A program made the translations under genes and the position numbers. This document shows, piece by piece, positions 8,359 to 17,965 of a DNA stretch of 64,000 nucleotides. How positions within the stretch are numbered: the stretch's first letter is position 1; every line of letters starts with the position of its first letter. Below the pieces are notes generated by a model, which saw only the letters and a program-made list of their open reading frames with translations, ran no database searches and had not been told where the DNA came from. The stretch is from UBA8919 sp041658185 (lineage in GTDB: Bacteria; Elusimicrobiota; UBA8919). The stretch covers positions 124,001 through 188,000 of the forward strand of contig JBBAAR010000003.1 in NCBI GenBank assembly GCA_041658185.1. The letters are read 5' to 3'.

Positions 8359-10231
8359 AAAGAGACATTATACAAACTGAAAGCAGAGAAATCAACAACC
8401 CTAATCCGAACAAAATCGGGTTGTACAAAAAAAATACGTTGTAATTATTCGCATCTTGAAGTTTGACTGAGCGGAAAAACCCGTCTATTTTTTTTATATC
8501 CGTCCTATGCCCGTTAACATAAGCCCGCCAACCCGGATAAAAAGTATCTGAAAGTATGAGTGTCCCCGAATTTTTCGTTTCTATTTTTATTTTTTCAGGT
8601 AAATAAGAAATAATTTTTGCATCATATATTTTGCCGGTTTTATCAGTAACATAACTCCGCTCCCGGAACTTTTTATTTTTATATATGAAAAGATGACTTT
8701 TGTGCGCCAGTTGCCAGTTTTTTGAATTAAGAGGGTAATCGCTCAAAATATATTTTATATTCATTTGGGAAAGTAAATCGTCGGCATCATCAACATCTTT
8801 TTTATTCCGGATTTTATAAATTAATTCCGCATGCTCATTTATTTCGAGCGGTTCGCCTAATCCTCCCGCATCAAAAATGTGGTAAGACATAGAGACCAGA
8901 TTTGGCAGGCGGTCTCTTAATATATACCATCCGATATCACCGTAGTCCGGTACCGCTATCTTTGCGCTTAACGTCGTTTTTGGAGTAGAAAAAAATCTGA
9001 AATATGTCTTATCCTTCATAAGAAAATCCGTTACAAGCCCGCGTTCAGAATAAAAATCGTGAGTTATCGTCGGGTGTACCTTATAAATATAAAACATAAG
9101 TTCGCATATGATTAAAATTGACATAACTATCGCCATTTTTTTTAGTTTAATAAGTCCTTCTACTGTCAGAATAATAAAGATAAAAAACGGGATATAAAGT
9201 ATATGAGACGGGCTTCTTATCAAATTGAAGCCGGGTATGTAGTTGTAGACAAAATTATAAAAAGGAGTCAGTTTGCCAAGAGAAAAAAATAGCGAAAATA
9301 AAATTAAGAACACATATAAAGTAGTTTTTTTGCCGGCAATTATTTTTTTTCTGAAAAAAAACGATGCCACAGCAGCAGAAAATGCGGCAAACCCAATCCA
9401 AAATGACTTTAACCAAAAGTATTTTTCTCCGGTAAAAAGACCGGTGGCTTCTTTTTTCAAGAATATAGGCGATATCAGTGATAACCAGTCGGAAAAATGT
9501 GTTGACCATACAGATGCATCGGTTTCCATTAGACCGCTTTTTCTTATAGAGTTAAATACAAGTTCTATGGACGGTAAAATTTGAATTGCCGAAATGAGGA
9601 TACTGAAAAAAAGTATAAATGCCAATTTTTTAAATTTGTTTTGAACCAGTGATTCCACAAAAAGGAATATAATAATAAAGAATAAAACCGGCGGATAACC
9701 GGCAAATAGTGAAATTGCGACTGCCAAAGCGCAAATAAAAACGCTCTGCGTGCCGGAAAAAAGAATAAGTATTAAAGGAAGCCAGATTGCCGTTCCGAGA
9801 ATACTTAAAAATTCAATTTTAGTGATGAGATAACCGCCGAACGCAAAAAGTGAACCACCTGTAAAAGATGCAATGGCATTTATTTTTTTTGAACGGAGAT
9901 ATAAAAACAAAAACAATGCCGCAAGAAAAGTATGTATAATAATAAAAAGTTTTAGTCCGGGTATAAATCCCAAAATATAAAAAAATATAGAAAACGGATA
10001 GAAAACCGCCGTCTGAAAATTTGCCATTAAAGGCATTCCGCAGTACGAATACGGGTTCCACAAAGGCATTTTTCCGTTTAACAGGGACTCAAATACCGTA
10101 GTTTTCCACGGATGGAAAATATATGTCAGGTCCCGTATGAAAAATATATTTTTGTAAAAAATAATTTCAGAATACTGAAAAATTATTATAAACAATAGTG
10201 CGAAAATCCAGATTTTATCTCTCTTTAACAT
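8327..10231 (-). CDS. YfhO-family polytopic membrane protein
   Basis: 634 residues. FFIRDLTYIFHPWKTTVFES and PLWNPYSYCGMPLMANFQT (about residues 31-70) match the other YfhO protein in this operon. About eleven hydrophobic segments are followed by a soluble C-terminal domain (GTLILSDTFYPGWRAYVNG near 555 is a classic YfhO motif) and a last membrane helix. Overlaps the Wzy/TPR gene upstream by 17 bp and the GT2 gene downstream by 32 bp. Tandem paralogues around a DPM1-like GT2 suggest two different lipid-linked sugars, or sequential transfers outside the cytoplasmic membrane. This is inference. Confidence 0.82.
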   Translation of the reverse strand: MLKRDKIWIFALLFIIIFQYSEIIFYKNIFFIRDLTYIFHPWKTTVFESLLNGKMPLWNPYSYCGMPLMANFQTAVFYPFSIFFYILGFIPGLKLFIIIHTFLAALFLFLYLRSKKINAIASFTGGSLFAFGGYLITKIEFLSILGTAIWLPLILILFSGTQSVFICALAVAISLFAGYPPVLFFIIIFLFVESLVQNKFKKLAFILFFSILISAIQILPSIELVFNSIRKSGLMETDASVWSTHFSDWLSLISPIFLKKEATGLFTGEKYFWLKSFWIGFAAFSAAVASFFFRKKIIAGKKTTLYVFLILFSLFFSLGKLTPFYNFVYNYIPGFNLIRSPSHILYIPFFIFIILTVEGLIKLKKMAIVMSILIICELMFYIYKVHPTITHDFYSERGLVTDFLMKDKTYFRFFSTPKTTLSAKIAVPDYGDIGWYILRDRLPNLVSMSYHIFDAGGLGEPLEINEHAELIYKIRNKKDVDDADDLLSQMNIKYILSDYPLNSKNWQLAHKSHLFIYKNKKFRERSYVTDKTGKIYDAKIISYLPEKIKIETKNSGTLILSDTFYPGWRAYVNGHRTDIKKIDGFFRSVKLQDANNYNVFFLYNPILFGLGLLISLLSVCIMSLCDIHSFTRFQ

Positions 10232-12221
10232 TTTTTTGTTTTTTTATTATTTTTTCAAGTTTTGTTATTTCAGTTTGATTGCCCAATTTTTTATAAATCA
10301 GAATAAGGTTTTTTAAGTGGTGTGGTTTTTCCTGTTCATCCGCATAAAATACCGCGAGTTTGCCGTATCTTAATGCTTCGGAATAATTTTTTCCGAAGGT
10401 AAAATAAACGGATGCGAGATTAGAATATGCTTGGGCATTTTCGGGGTTTGTTTTTATTGAGAGATTATAATTAGATATCGCATCGTTAAGTTTGCCGATA
10501 TTCATCTGCAAAAAACCGAGTGAATTATAGACGGAAGATATATTTACCGAAAGCAATGTTTTTTCATAGCCCGACGACATAGATTCTCCGCTAAAAAATT
10601 TGTAAATTGAAATAATGTCGTTATATTCTTTCAAAGCCATTTCAATTTTATTTTGTTTTTCGTTTATCTTTGCCAACAGATATTTTGCCGTTAGGTAATT
10701 CGGTTCAATATCAAGTGAGTTAAGGAGATAATACTCTGCTTTATTAAATTCAGATAATTCGTAATAGATATTTGACAGTGATGTAAAAGCAAACGGATTT
10801 TTCGGATTTAACTCAATGGATTTTTTAAGATTTTTTATTGCTTCAAGAATGACGCCGTCGTCGTAAAATAATTCACCCGCTATTCTCCGGTATTCAAAAT
10901 TATTCGGCGAGCGTGCAGCCGCTTTTCGGTAAAATTCAAGTGCTTTTTCCGGATTTGTTTTGATAAACTTATCCGCGATTCTTTTGTATTTTTCCGCATT
11001 AAACGGATTAATGAAAAAATTAACCGTGTTAAAAATCAAAATTATCGCTAAAAATATCCGGATATATTTTTTGTCCGGTTTTAAATCTTGTCCGCGATTT
11101 TTATAAAGAATATCGGAAGATAAAATTATTGCAACAAAAACTAATGCGGGTAAATGCAGATTGAAATCCACAATTGAATGACCCAATATAGACGATAAAA
11201 CCACCGTTGAAACAGGCGAACTTTTAATTCCGTTTTTGAAAACAACCGCAAGAATAAATAAAAATGCAAACAATGTAAAAAGCCCGCCCTCCGCCGCAAT
11301 TTGTAAAAATTCGTTATGTGCGAACCGCGTATTCTTTGAATATCTTGAGATTAAATTATCAACAGGAAAATTATATTTATAAAACAACAACTCAAAATTA
11401 CCCGGTCCTGTTCCGAAAACAGGTTTTTCTTTTATTATGCCGATTGCCGTCTTCCAGATAGCAGGTCTTTTTAATGCGTAACTATCTCCTCCGTCCGTCT
11501 TGGCAATACTTGTTAATGTTTTTTTTGGAATTGATATAAATAGAACCAAAAGCCCGATGGTAAAAATTATTATTCCCCGTTTTTTGAACTTAAAATACAG
11601 AACAGCGGCAATCCCGCAAATAAGAGAAAAAAGTCCTCCCCGTGAGTGCGTCATAGCAATTGCAATCCAGAAAAATAAAAACAGAAAGCAATAGAGCATC
11701 ATTATTTTAAATTTAGGTCTTTCCAAAATTAAAAGTGAAAGGACAAGCGACATCCCCGCTGTGATATATCCCGCTGCCATATTCGGATTGGGCATTGTCG
11801 CCTTGGGTGTAATTCCTAAAAATGTCTGGATAATAATTACCAGAGATAAAATAAAGGAAACGGAAATTAAACCCGCATAAAAATATTTTTTGAATTGTTC
11901 GTTATAAACAGAAATTATGCAGTAAAAAAATATAATATATGAAATCAAAAGTATGAAGGTGTTTATTGAAGAATCAAGATAAACTGTATTCAGTGTTGAA
12001 AAAATAACAAGTATAAAAAATATAAAATTTGGCACATCAATGTCGGTTTTGCGGAAGTTAGAAATTATAAAAAATAAAATAAAAATTACCGTCTCAAAAA
12101 TGAAAATTGCAGCCGGATCTTTTGAGCCGTTGAAAAAAGGCGCCAAAAGAAAAATAGCGAGTAGTCCCGCCGCGGCGTGATAGCGAGTAGCGAACGGTTT
12201 ATTTATGGTGAGTATTTTCAT
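10215..12221 (-). CDS. O-antigen ligase/polymerase-like (Wzy_C) membrane protein with C-terminal TPRs
   Basis: 668 residues. About ten membrane segments fill residues 15-400. The Wzy_C periplasmic loop shows KRPAIWKTAIGIIKEKPVFG then GTGPGNFE near 270 and FAHNEFLQIAAEGG near 305, where the His is the usual catalytic-loop histidine of WaaL, Wzy and PglL/TfpO-type enzymes. The C-terminal 270 residues carry about six TPR units (for example LEFYRKAAARSPNNFEYR, AIKNLKKSIELNPKNPFAF). It would transfer a lipid-linked glycan to lipid A, a growing polymer or, given the pil operon, pilin. Overlaps its neighbours by 17 and 23 bp. Confidence 0.82.
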   Translation of the reverse strand: MKILTINKPFATRYHAAAGLLAIFLLAPFFNGSKDPAAIFIFETVIFILFFIISNFRKTDIDVPNFIFFILVIFSTLNTVYLDSSINTFILLISYIIFFYCIISVYNEQFKKYFYAGLISVSFILSLVIIIQTFLGITPKATMPNPNMAAGYITAGMSLVLSLLILERPKFKIMMLYCFLFLFFWIAIAMTHSRGGLFSLICGIAAVLYFKFKKRGIIIFTIGLLVLFISIPKKTLTSIAKTDGGDSYALKRPAIWKTAIGIIKEKPVFGTGPGNFELLFYKYNFPVDNLISRYSKNTRFAHNEFLQIAAEGGLFTLFAFLFILAVVFKNGIKSSPVSTVVLSSILGHSIVDFNLHLPALVFVAIILSSDILYKNRGQDLKPDKKYIRIFLAIILIFNTVNFFINPFNAEKYKRIADKFIKTNPEKALEFYRKAAARSPNNFEYRRIAGELFYDDGVILEAIKNLKKSIELNPKNPFAFTSLSNIYYELSEFNKAEYYLLNSLDIEPNYLTAKYLLAKINEKQNKIEMALKEYNDIISIYKFFSGESMSSGYEKTLLSVNISSVYNSLGFLQMNIGKLNDAISNYNLSIKTNPENAQAYSNLASVYFTFGKNYSEALRYGKLAVFYADEQEKPHHLKNLILIYKKLGNQTEITKLEKIIKKQKNVKER

Positions 12222-13731
12222 AAATTTCCTTTAACAGTGTTTCGTAACATTTTTTGTAATAAGCGGATTTCGGAGCCGCATCTAAAGATTTTTTCATCCA
12301 TAGAGCCGCATTTTGCATATCGCCGCGGAGATAGTAAATGTTGTATAAATCAAAATAAATCTGCGGATTATATTTCTGAAGTTTCGCTGCTTTTAGGAGT
12401 TCTAACTCTGCCTCATATAGATATGATTTATAGTCGGTCATTTTATAATACTGCTGATAAACACTTGAAAGAAAAAAATATGTTTGAGGGTTTTTATCAT
12501 CGCATTTAATCGCTTTCGTAAAATGCATTTTGGCATCGTCATATTTTTTTTCTTCAAGCGAGTATTTTCCTCTTGCCGAATCCCTGCTTGCTAAAAATAT
12601 CATAACCTGTGAATAAATTATTGCCGAAATTAAAAAAACGGAAATCCATCTGAGAATTACTTTTTGATTTTGTGTCGGACAAATTTGAGTAAATTTTTCT
12701 TCTTTTGAACAATAGCCGAGCATTATCCAAAATAAAATAGCGTTTGCAGGAATTATTAATGTGTAGTCAAAAATGCCGTGTACAAGCATCGCAAAACTTG
12801 CTGCAAAAAACGGAATGTTTTCAGAGGTTTTTTTGAAATTAAAGATTTTTATAAGAAACCAAACAAAAGCTGCGAATCCGAAAATTCCGATTTCGGATGT
12901 CATTTGCAAAAAATAGTTATGGGCATAAATTGAATTTAGTCCGGTCAATTTATATTTAGTATAAGCATCTGCAAATGCCCCCGGTCCGACACCGGATAGA
13001 GGTTTTGCCAAAATCATTTTTCCTGCGGACAACCACCAGATAACACGATTGAAAGATTCTTTTTCAAAAAGTTTAACAATCAGCAAAAAAGCAATAATTA
13101 CACAGATAAAAATAAGATATTTTTTCCGAACGGGTATTTTTTTTATATATGTGAAAAACAAAAGTCCTGAAACCGCCGACAGCAAACCCGCTAATGAACC
13201 GGTGAACAAAATGGCGATAAAAAAAACGGACGACAGAATAATTTTTATTTTGTTTTGTGCAACCGAATGGCGCTCCGTAATGGCAATAACTATAATTCCG
13301 ACCAAATATCCCGCAAAAACATTCGGGTTATTCATAAATGAAGGTACATTGCCTCCGCCGGAAAATTTTTGATAAAATCCATAAATAGAAAGAACTACGC
13401 CGGTTATCAAAACCGGTATCACGATATATTTTTTGTCGGCATTTTTTGCAAAATAAAAAATCACAACATAGTTTAAGATATTAAAAAATTCGTTTCTTGA
13501 CTCGTAGAAATTCGCCGAAGAAAAAATTGAAATAAAGCAGAAAAACAGGAATAAAAAGAGAGGTAGAGAGGTAGAGAGGTAGAGAGGTAGAGAAATTTCT
13601 TTTCTTGAAATCAGAATCAAAATTGCAGCAAGCACCAGCAGATGAATTACCGTCTGCGCCCATAAATCCCACGATGCACGCATCACAGGTGAAATCAGAA
13701 GAATCAGCGAGATTAGATATTTTATTACCAC
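12199..13731 (-). CDS. O-antigen ligase/polymerase-like (Wzy_C) membrane protein with C-terminal TPRs
   Basis: 510 residues, shorter paralogue of the next gene. Multiple membrane segments to about residue 390, with the Wzy_C loop SAGKMILAKPLSGVGPGAFA near 240-259 and YAHNYFLQMTSEIG near 272. Two to three TPR units follow (ARGKYSLEEKKYDDAKMHFT onward). An 8-bp tandem repeat (13558-13593) lies inside the coding region at about residues 47-58, between early membrane segments, so copy-number slippage would shift the frame. Ligase, polymerase or oligosaccharyltransferase cannot be told apart by sequence alone. Confidence 0.8.
   Translation of the reverse strand: MVIKYLISLILLISPVMRASWDLWAQTVIHLLVLAAILILISRKEISLPLYLSTSLPLFLFLFFCFISIFSSANFYESRNEFFNILNYVVIFYFAKNADKKYIVIPVLITGVVLSIYGFYQKFSGGGNVPSFMNNPNVFAGYLVGIIVIAITERHSVAQNKIKIILSSVFFIAILFTGSLAGLLSAVSGLLFFTYIKKIPVRKKYLIFICVIIAFLLIVKLFEKESFNRVIWWLSAGKMILAKPLSGVGPGAFADAYTKYKLTGLNSIYAHNYFLQMTSEIGIFGFAAFVWFLIKIFNFKKTSENIPFFAASFAMLVHGIFDYTLIIPANAILFWIMLGYCSKEEKFTQICPTQNQKVILRWISVFLISAIIYSQVMIFLASRDSARGKYSLEEKKYDDAKMHFTKAIKCDDKNPQTYFFLSSVYQQYYKMTDYKSYLYEAELELLKAAKLQKYNPQIYFDLYNIYYLRGDMQNAALWMKKSLDAAPKSAYYKKCYETLLKEIYENTHHK
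13558..13593. repeat. 8-bp tandem repeat (GAGAGGTA)4.5 inside the Wzy-like gene
   Basis: Four perfect copies of GAGAGGTA plus four bases of a fifth. Eight is not a multiple of three, so the repeat is read through all three phases as a hydrophobic run (LPLYLSTSLPLF). Gain or loss of one unit would frameshift the 510-residue protein early. Confidence 0.9.
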
Positions 13732-14336
13732 TTTTTATGTTTGTCGGATTTTTTTGCTGTTGAGAATTTATAAATGAGGTAGGCAACTACAATTATTATA
13801 CCGAGCGGTTGCAGAATTCTCAAAGACGGGATCATCGTTCCCAAAAGAAACGGAATTATGCCGCTAAAAGGGAAAATATAATCAAGAAAAATTTTTGCGC
13901 ACCCGCCCTTATCCGTCCCTCCTTTAACCGTCGGCGGAATGCTTACCATTGAAATCGTAGCAAGTTTTCTTACCGCTTCCATCAGCACGGTGTTATTAGG
14001 ATTTTTGGCAAGTTTTTCTTTGTAGAGTTTTACGAGTTCGTCAATCCGCCCCTGTTTAACTGCGAGCGAAATTATTGAATTGTGAATTTCTGGATTGTTC
14101 GGCTCTAAAACCGCCGCTTTTTCGTAGACATTCTGGGAAAGTACAAAAAACGCCTGTTCTGATTCCTTATCGCCTTTTATTTCGTAGGCTATCCCAAGTT
14201 TAAGTAGTGCTTGGAAATTTGCCGCATCAATTTTCAATGCTTTCTGATATTCGGATATAGCCGGTTCTATACTGCCCGCTTTTTTGTAGGTATCACCCTG
14301 TTTTATATGGATAATGACATCTTCGCCGTTTGACAT
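13725..14336 (-). CDS. TPR protein with C-terminal membrane anchor
   Basis: 203 residues. Two to three TPR units in the first 120 residues (AGSIEPAISEYQKALKIDAA, VYEKAAVLEPNNPEIHNS). Two hydrophobic segments follow near 145-185, and the tail is basic (STAKKSDKHKKW). No N-terminal signal, so the TPR part is probably cytoplasmic with a hairpin or tail anchor. It overlaps the Wzy-like gene by 7 bp and follows the outer-membrane barrel gene by 26 bp. It may be a scaffold for the glycan or pilus machinery; no more specific function is visible. Confidence 0.75.
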   Translation of the reverse strand: MSNGEDVIIHIKQGDTYKKAGSIEPAISEYQKALKIDAANFQALLKLGIAYEIKGDKESEQAFFVLSQNVYEKAAVLEPNNPEIHNSIISLAVKQGRIDELVKLYKEKLAKNPNNTVLMEAVRKLATISMVSIPPTVKGGTDKGGCAKIFLDYIFPFSGIIPFLLGTMIPSLRILQPLGIIIVVAYLIYKFSTAKKSDKHKKW

Positions 14337-14362
14337 TTACCACCTTGTTCCCGAGCGACATT

Positions 14363-15274
14363 CTACCACCTTAATTTTATGCCGAGATTGATAAAAATAC
14401 TGCTTAGATCTACATTTAAGTCATTACCGACAGTTATAAATCTATCTTTCAAAGTTGTATCTTTAGTTATATCGTAAATACCGTCGCCATTTGTATCTAT
14501 GTTCCTTTTAGATTTCATAGAACCAATCTTTGCCAATTTGGTGCCAATAGCGAACTCTATTGATGTTGATTTTATAGGAAAAGGTTCTGTCTCTGCTCCT
14601 TCCGATAAACTAAAATCACGTTTATCAGATAAAGAGAATGGGTTAAATTCTACATTCAGAGCAAATTCATAAGTAGTTGCAGTTTTGCTATAAGGTAGAT
14701 TATAAGTAGAAGTAAAAGAGCTGCCATAAACGTCATCAAAATATATATTTGTTCCTTCAATTGAAAAATTACAAATCCCAGGACCACCTGAAGCACTAAG
14801 TCCGATTTTTACTCTTTTTACATTGTATGGAACGACTTCTAATCCCACCTGTCCTGTTAAAAATCGTATTTTAAAGTTGTCAGGAAAACCCAGTTGGTAA
14901 TGTAAATTACCTTCGCTAATGCTTTCTTTATAAATATCTGAGTATCTTAATCCTGTTGCAGCCATTGTATATGAACCTTTCATTATGAATAGAAGTTTTT
15001 CGGAAATACCAATTCCAAATTTTCCCCCGTAATCCCAGCCGCTTTTTATTTCAGAGAATTGACCGGCATAAGAAAGTGTATTAGTCGGCCAAACAGTGTA
15101 AGAATCGATAAGATTATTGACGGGACCTATTTTCTGAAAAATGTTGTAGCCCACATACGGCTCAAAGGTTGTTTCTGCATTAGCAGAAGTGAGAAAGTAA
15201 GAAAGCGAGAAAGCGAGGAGGAAAATTAACCAATAATTTTTAACCTTTAACCTTTTACCTTTTACCTGCTTCAT
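14363..15274 (-). CDS. putative outer-membrane beta-barrel protein
   Basis: 303 residues. Signal peptide with hydrophobic core WLIFLLAFSLSYFLTS and a plausible cleavage after ANA (about residue 33). The mature part is rich in alternating hydrophobic/polar strands and aromatic residues and ends in GIKLRW; the terminal aromatic is typical of BAM-dependent barrels. Strong Shine-Dalgarno (AGGAGG). It follows pilQ by 14 bp. The N-terminal codons (KQVKGKRLKVKN) come from an intergenic-type AAGGTTAAAGG satellite and the signal-peptide core from a degenerate 8-bp repeat (15190-15214). The specific role is unknown; association with the PilQ pore is a guess. Confidence 0.65.
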   Translation of the reverse strand: MKQVKGKRLKVKNYWLIFLLAFSLSYFLTSANAETTFEPYVGYNIFQKIGPVNNLIDSYTVWPTNTLSYAGQFSEIKSGWDYGGKFGIGISEKLLFIMKGSYTMAATGLRYSDIYKESISEGNLHYQLGFPDNFKIRFLTGQVGLEVVPYNVKRVKIGLSASGGPGICNFSIEGTNIYFDDVYGSSFTSTYNLPYSKTATTYEFALNVEFNPFSLSDKRDFSLSEGAETEPFPIKSTSIEFAIGTKLAKIGSMKSKRNIDTNGDGIYDITKDTTLKDRFITVGNDLNVDLSSIFINLGIKLRW

Positions 15275-15288
15275 TGTTCCTCCTGAAA

Positions 15289-17289
15289 TTAATCTTTCAT
15301 TATGTAAGGCGTTACGAATATCATAAGTTCCGTTTTTTGTTTATCGTGGTGATAACTTTTAAAAAAATGTCCGAGTACGGGTAAATCACCGAGGAGCGGT
15401 ATTTGAGAAGCATCTTTTCTTTCATCTTGAGTTATTAAACCGCCGATTACAATTGTTTCGCCAGCTTTAACTAACACCGTTGTTGATGCTGTTTTCGTTC
15501 TGGTTTCCGGTCCGAGGGCTGTAATTCTTGTTACATTAGAAACCGTGGGTTCTATTTTCATTGTAATTCTTCCATCGGCATTTATCGTCGGCGTTACCGT
15601 TAATTGTATCCCAACCGTCATAAATGCAGTTGATTGCGTGGATACACCACCAGAACCTATGGTTGTCTGACTATAAGGTACTTGTCCACCAACTACAATT
15701 TTTGCCTCCATATTGTTGAGTGTTGCAATCCTCGGCTGTGAAAGAATTTTTGCATTTCCTTTTGACTGCGCCGCCGCCAGCCGTGCTATTAATTCAATAT
15801 CGCTTCGCAAATATCCAAACTTAAAAGAACCTATTGTTGATTGCGACTGAGTGAGAGAGTTGGCCTCTTCACTTATCTTGCTGTCTGTATGTCCCATAAC
15901 ATTCCGTTTTAATGACCAATCAATTCCGATATCCTTCGTATCACCTACGCTAATTTCAACAATTTTTGCCTCAATCAAAACCTGCTCCGGTTTTATATCA
16001 AGTTTATTTATCAGCGTCGCCGCCGCCAGAAGTCCTTCAGGAGTTGATGTTACGATAATACTGTTTGTTCTTTCGTCGGTCTGAATGGTAACCTTCTGGC
16101 TTTCCGCCAACATAATGGATGTTATTTTAGAACTCATATCGGACGCTTTTGAATAACTGAGACGGAAAATCTGGGTTACCTGCACCGAATCCGCCCGTTC
16201 TTTTGTAAGGTTCGCCGGTGTCATAACCCGCAAAACATTTGATGCAACCTGCTGTAGAACCAGTCCTTTCATCTGAAGAATTAAAGCCATCGCTTCGTCA
16301 AAAGGAACATTTTCCAGATGCAAAGAGAGAGTTCCGGTTACATCATCGGAATAAATTATATTCATTCCGGTTTTTACCGCTAATATCTGTAAAACATCCT
16401 TTATATCCGCATCTGTGAAGTCAAGCGTTACCGGGTCTTTAGGCAACGTTCCGGTTTTTGCCGCTTCCTGTTTCTCTTTTGTCGCTGCTGTTTCCGGTTT
16501 TTTTTGTTTTGCAGAAGTTTTTACTTCCGGTTTTTCATTTTCCTTTATTTCTTTCACAGTTGCTAAATGTTTTTTGTCCGGAATGTTCGGTTTTGGTCCG
16601 GTTTTTACTTCCGACTTTTTCGTTTCTGTAGATTTTACAACTTCCGGAGTTTTTATCGGTATCGGCAGAGGAGCAACAACGGTTTTTGTAGATGCTTCAA
16701 TTTTTAGTTCTTCAACTTTTGCCGGTGGTTTACTCGGAGATGGTTTTTGAATTGGTACTTGCACAGTAGTTGTTGATTTTACAACCGGTTTAGGTTTTCT
16801 GGCAGTTGGTTTTGCAGTAGGTGTTGATATCTTTACAGGTGTGACAGATACGGTTTCCGTAGATTTTTTTATTTCTTGTTTTTTGCTTCTTGTTTCCTGC
16901 TTTTTTTCCGTAAGTTCCACCAGTATTTTACTGTTTGTTAATTTTGCCGAAAACCAGACGGCTTTGCGTAAATCAATAACAATCCGCGCTTTTTTAACAG
17001 GAGCATCTTTATATTGAGCCGTTCTTATGTTTGATATAAACTGTGTTTTTTGCGGGAAATCTTTTTTAGCCGTTTCACAGTCGTTTAAATCAATAACAAG
17101 CCGGTTCGGTTTCTCTACTCGAAAGATATTAATTTTTGTTATTGATGAAACAACTATGGATATTGTATCTTTGTTTGCCTCCGATTTGACTGAAATGTCT
17201 TTTAACTGGGAAGCGGCGGATAAGTGAGTAAGTGAGTAAGTGAGTAAGTGAGTAAGTAAAACCAACTGCCAACAATTTTTAATTTTCAT
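15289..17289 (-). CDS. pilQ: type IV pilus secretin PilQ
   Basis: 666 residues. Signal peptide (1-26), AMIN peptidoglycan-binding domain (about 30-130: IFRVEKPNRLVIDLND), a long K/P/T-rich linker (about 130-285), the secretin/TonB short N-terminal domain (VTLDFTDADIKDVLQILA near 290), an N1-type domain, and the secretin core (VGGQVPYSQTT near 530; VIGGLITQDERKDASQIPLL near 612). It forms the outer-membrane channel through which pili pass. Shine-Dalgarno AGGAG. The signal-peptide core LTHLLTYSLTHL is encoded by four copies of an 8-bp repeat, so expression could be phase-variable. Confidence 0.95.
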   Translation of the reverse strand: MKIKNCWQLVLLTHLLTYSLTHLSAASQLKDISVKSEANKDTISIVVSSITKINIFRVEKPNRLVIDLNDCETAKKDFPQKTQFISNIRTAQYKDAPVKKARIVIDLRKAVWFSAKLTNSKILVELTEKKQETRSKKQEIKKSTETVSVTPVKISTPTAKPTARKPKPVVKSTTTVQVPIQKPSPSKPPAKVEELKIEASTKTVVAPLPIPIKTPEVVKSTETKKSEVKTGPKPNIPDKKHLATVKEIKENEKPEVKTSAKQKKPETAATKEKQEAAKTGTLPKDPVTLDFTDADIKDVLQILAVKTGMNIIYSDDVTGTLSLHLENVPFDEAMALILQMKGLVLQQVASNVLRVMTPANLTKERADSVQVTQIFRLSYSKASDMSSKITSIMLAESQKVTIQTDERTNSIIVTSTPEGLLAAATLINKLDIKPEQVLIEAKIVEISVGDTKDIGIDWSLKRNVMGHTDSKISEEANSLTQSQSTIGSFKFGYLRSDIELIARLAAAQSKGNAKILSQPRIATLNNMEAKIVVGGQVPYSQTTIGSGGVSTQSTAFMTVGIQLTVTPTINADGRITMKIEPTVSNVTRITALGPETRTKTASTTVLVKAGETIVIGGLITQDERKDASQIPLLGDLPVLGHFFKSYHHDKQKTELMIFVTPYIMKD
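17221..17256. repeat. 8-bp tandem repeat (AGTGAGTA)4 encoding the PilQ signal peptide core
   Basis: Tandem 8-mer in the 5' end of pilQ (residues about 12-23). The same unit encodes the signal peptide of the giant protein at 29211-29250, giving the same LTHLLTYSLTH peptide in two unrelated genes. Confidence 0.9.
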
Positions 17290-17303
17290 TTTTTCTCCTC
17301 TTA

Positions 17304-17424
17304 ATCGTGGAGCGAAGCAAGAAATTTCTGAAGAGCCTCAATTTGCGACCTCTTCTTTCCAGGAGCAAATTGCAGAGCGAGTGGCAGACGAGCGTCTCAA
17401 AGAAATTTGCTTGCAAGCGACTAT
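17304..17424. repeat. dispersed repeat family B, copy 1 (between pilP and pilQ)
   Basis: Fills the pilP-pilQ gap. It shares CCAGGAGCAAATTGCAGAGC with copy 2 (33193-33268) and GCGTCTCAAA with copy 3 (53366-53436). It also has the end motif TTGCTTGCAAGCGACTATTT, whose TAG supplies the pilP stop codon. Left and right ends (AGAAATTTC / GAAATTTGC) are imperfect inverted repeats. No open reading frame; a small non-autonomous mobile element or structured RNA is likely. Confidence 0.7.
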
Positions 17425-17960
17425 TTTCTCTCCTCTCCGGCTTTTTTTAATTTTAATTCAATTTTCGTATCGTTGCTGAAAAGTGTTGCGGAATTTTTAC
17501 CGATAACTCCCGCCACGCCTTTTACAATTTTATTTTTTCTGTCGTAAAGTTTTCCATTTTTAAGAATATAAGAACCGCCGGATGATTCTGCGACAATCGC
17601 GATATTGCCCGTCTTTGCGTCCCTGAAAATTCCTTTGAGTTGAAGTGTCGCCATTTTTTCGTTGGTCATTGTTTCACCGCCCTCACCCGTCATGCTTGAA
17701 GATGAATAAGAGGATGAACCTCCGCCCGGTATTAAAGGGTCGCGGTACAGTCCGCCTTTGTATGTGTATTTCGGCGGCGTCGCGGGAGGAACATATTCCG
17801 GCATTTTAGGTTTGGGTCGCGGTGCAACGAGCTTTGTTGATTGTTTAGATTCTTTTTTCCCGCACCCGAGGAAAAGGCAATTAAAAATGTAAAATGAAAA
17901 ATGTAAAATGAACAGCAAAAATAAACCGTAATTTTTAATTTTGAATTTTGAATTTTTCAT
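17421..17960 (-). CDS. pilP: PilP-like inner-membrane lipoprotein of the T4P alignment complex
   Basis: 179 residues. Lipoprotein signal ending LFLGC (Cys about residue 33), a proline-rich linker with RDPLIPGGG near 75, then a compact beta domain (LQLKGIFRDAKTGNIAIVAE near 107; YILKNGKLYDRKNKIVKGV) of the PilP/GspC HR type, which links PilMNO to PilQ. Gene order pilM-N-O-P-Q supports the call. The signal peptide is encoded by AT-rich 7-15 bp satellites (17873-17960). The stop codon lies within a family B repeat. Confidence 0.85.
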   Translation of the reverse strand: MKNSKFKIKNYGLFLLFILHFSFYIFNCLFLGCGKKESKQSTKLVAPRPKPKMPEYVPPATPPKYTYKGGLYRDPLIPGGGSSSYSSSSMTGEGGETMTNEKMATLQLKGIFRDAKTGNIAIVAESSGGSYILKNGKLYDRKNKIVKGVAGVIGKNSATLFSNDTKIELKLKKAGEERK

Positions 17961-17965
17961 TGTTT

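Noticed and set aside
6062..10231. YfhO tandem as a single split gene or frameshift
   Set aside because: Both have complete N-terminal motifs and full topology and are separated by an intact GT2 gene; they are paralogues.
13481..13786. 101-residue minus-strand frame across the octamer repeat
   Set aside because: It is a shifted reading of the Wzy-like gene start and shares only the STSLPLYLSTSL repeat peptide; no domain or ribosome site.
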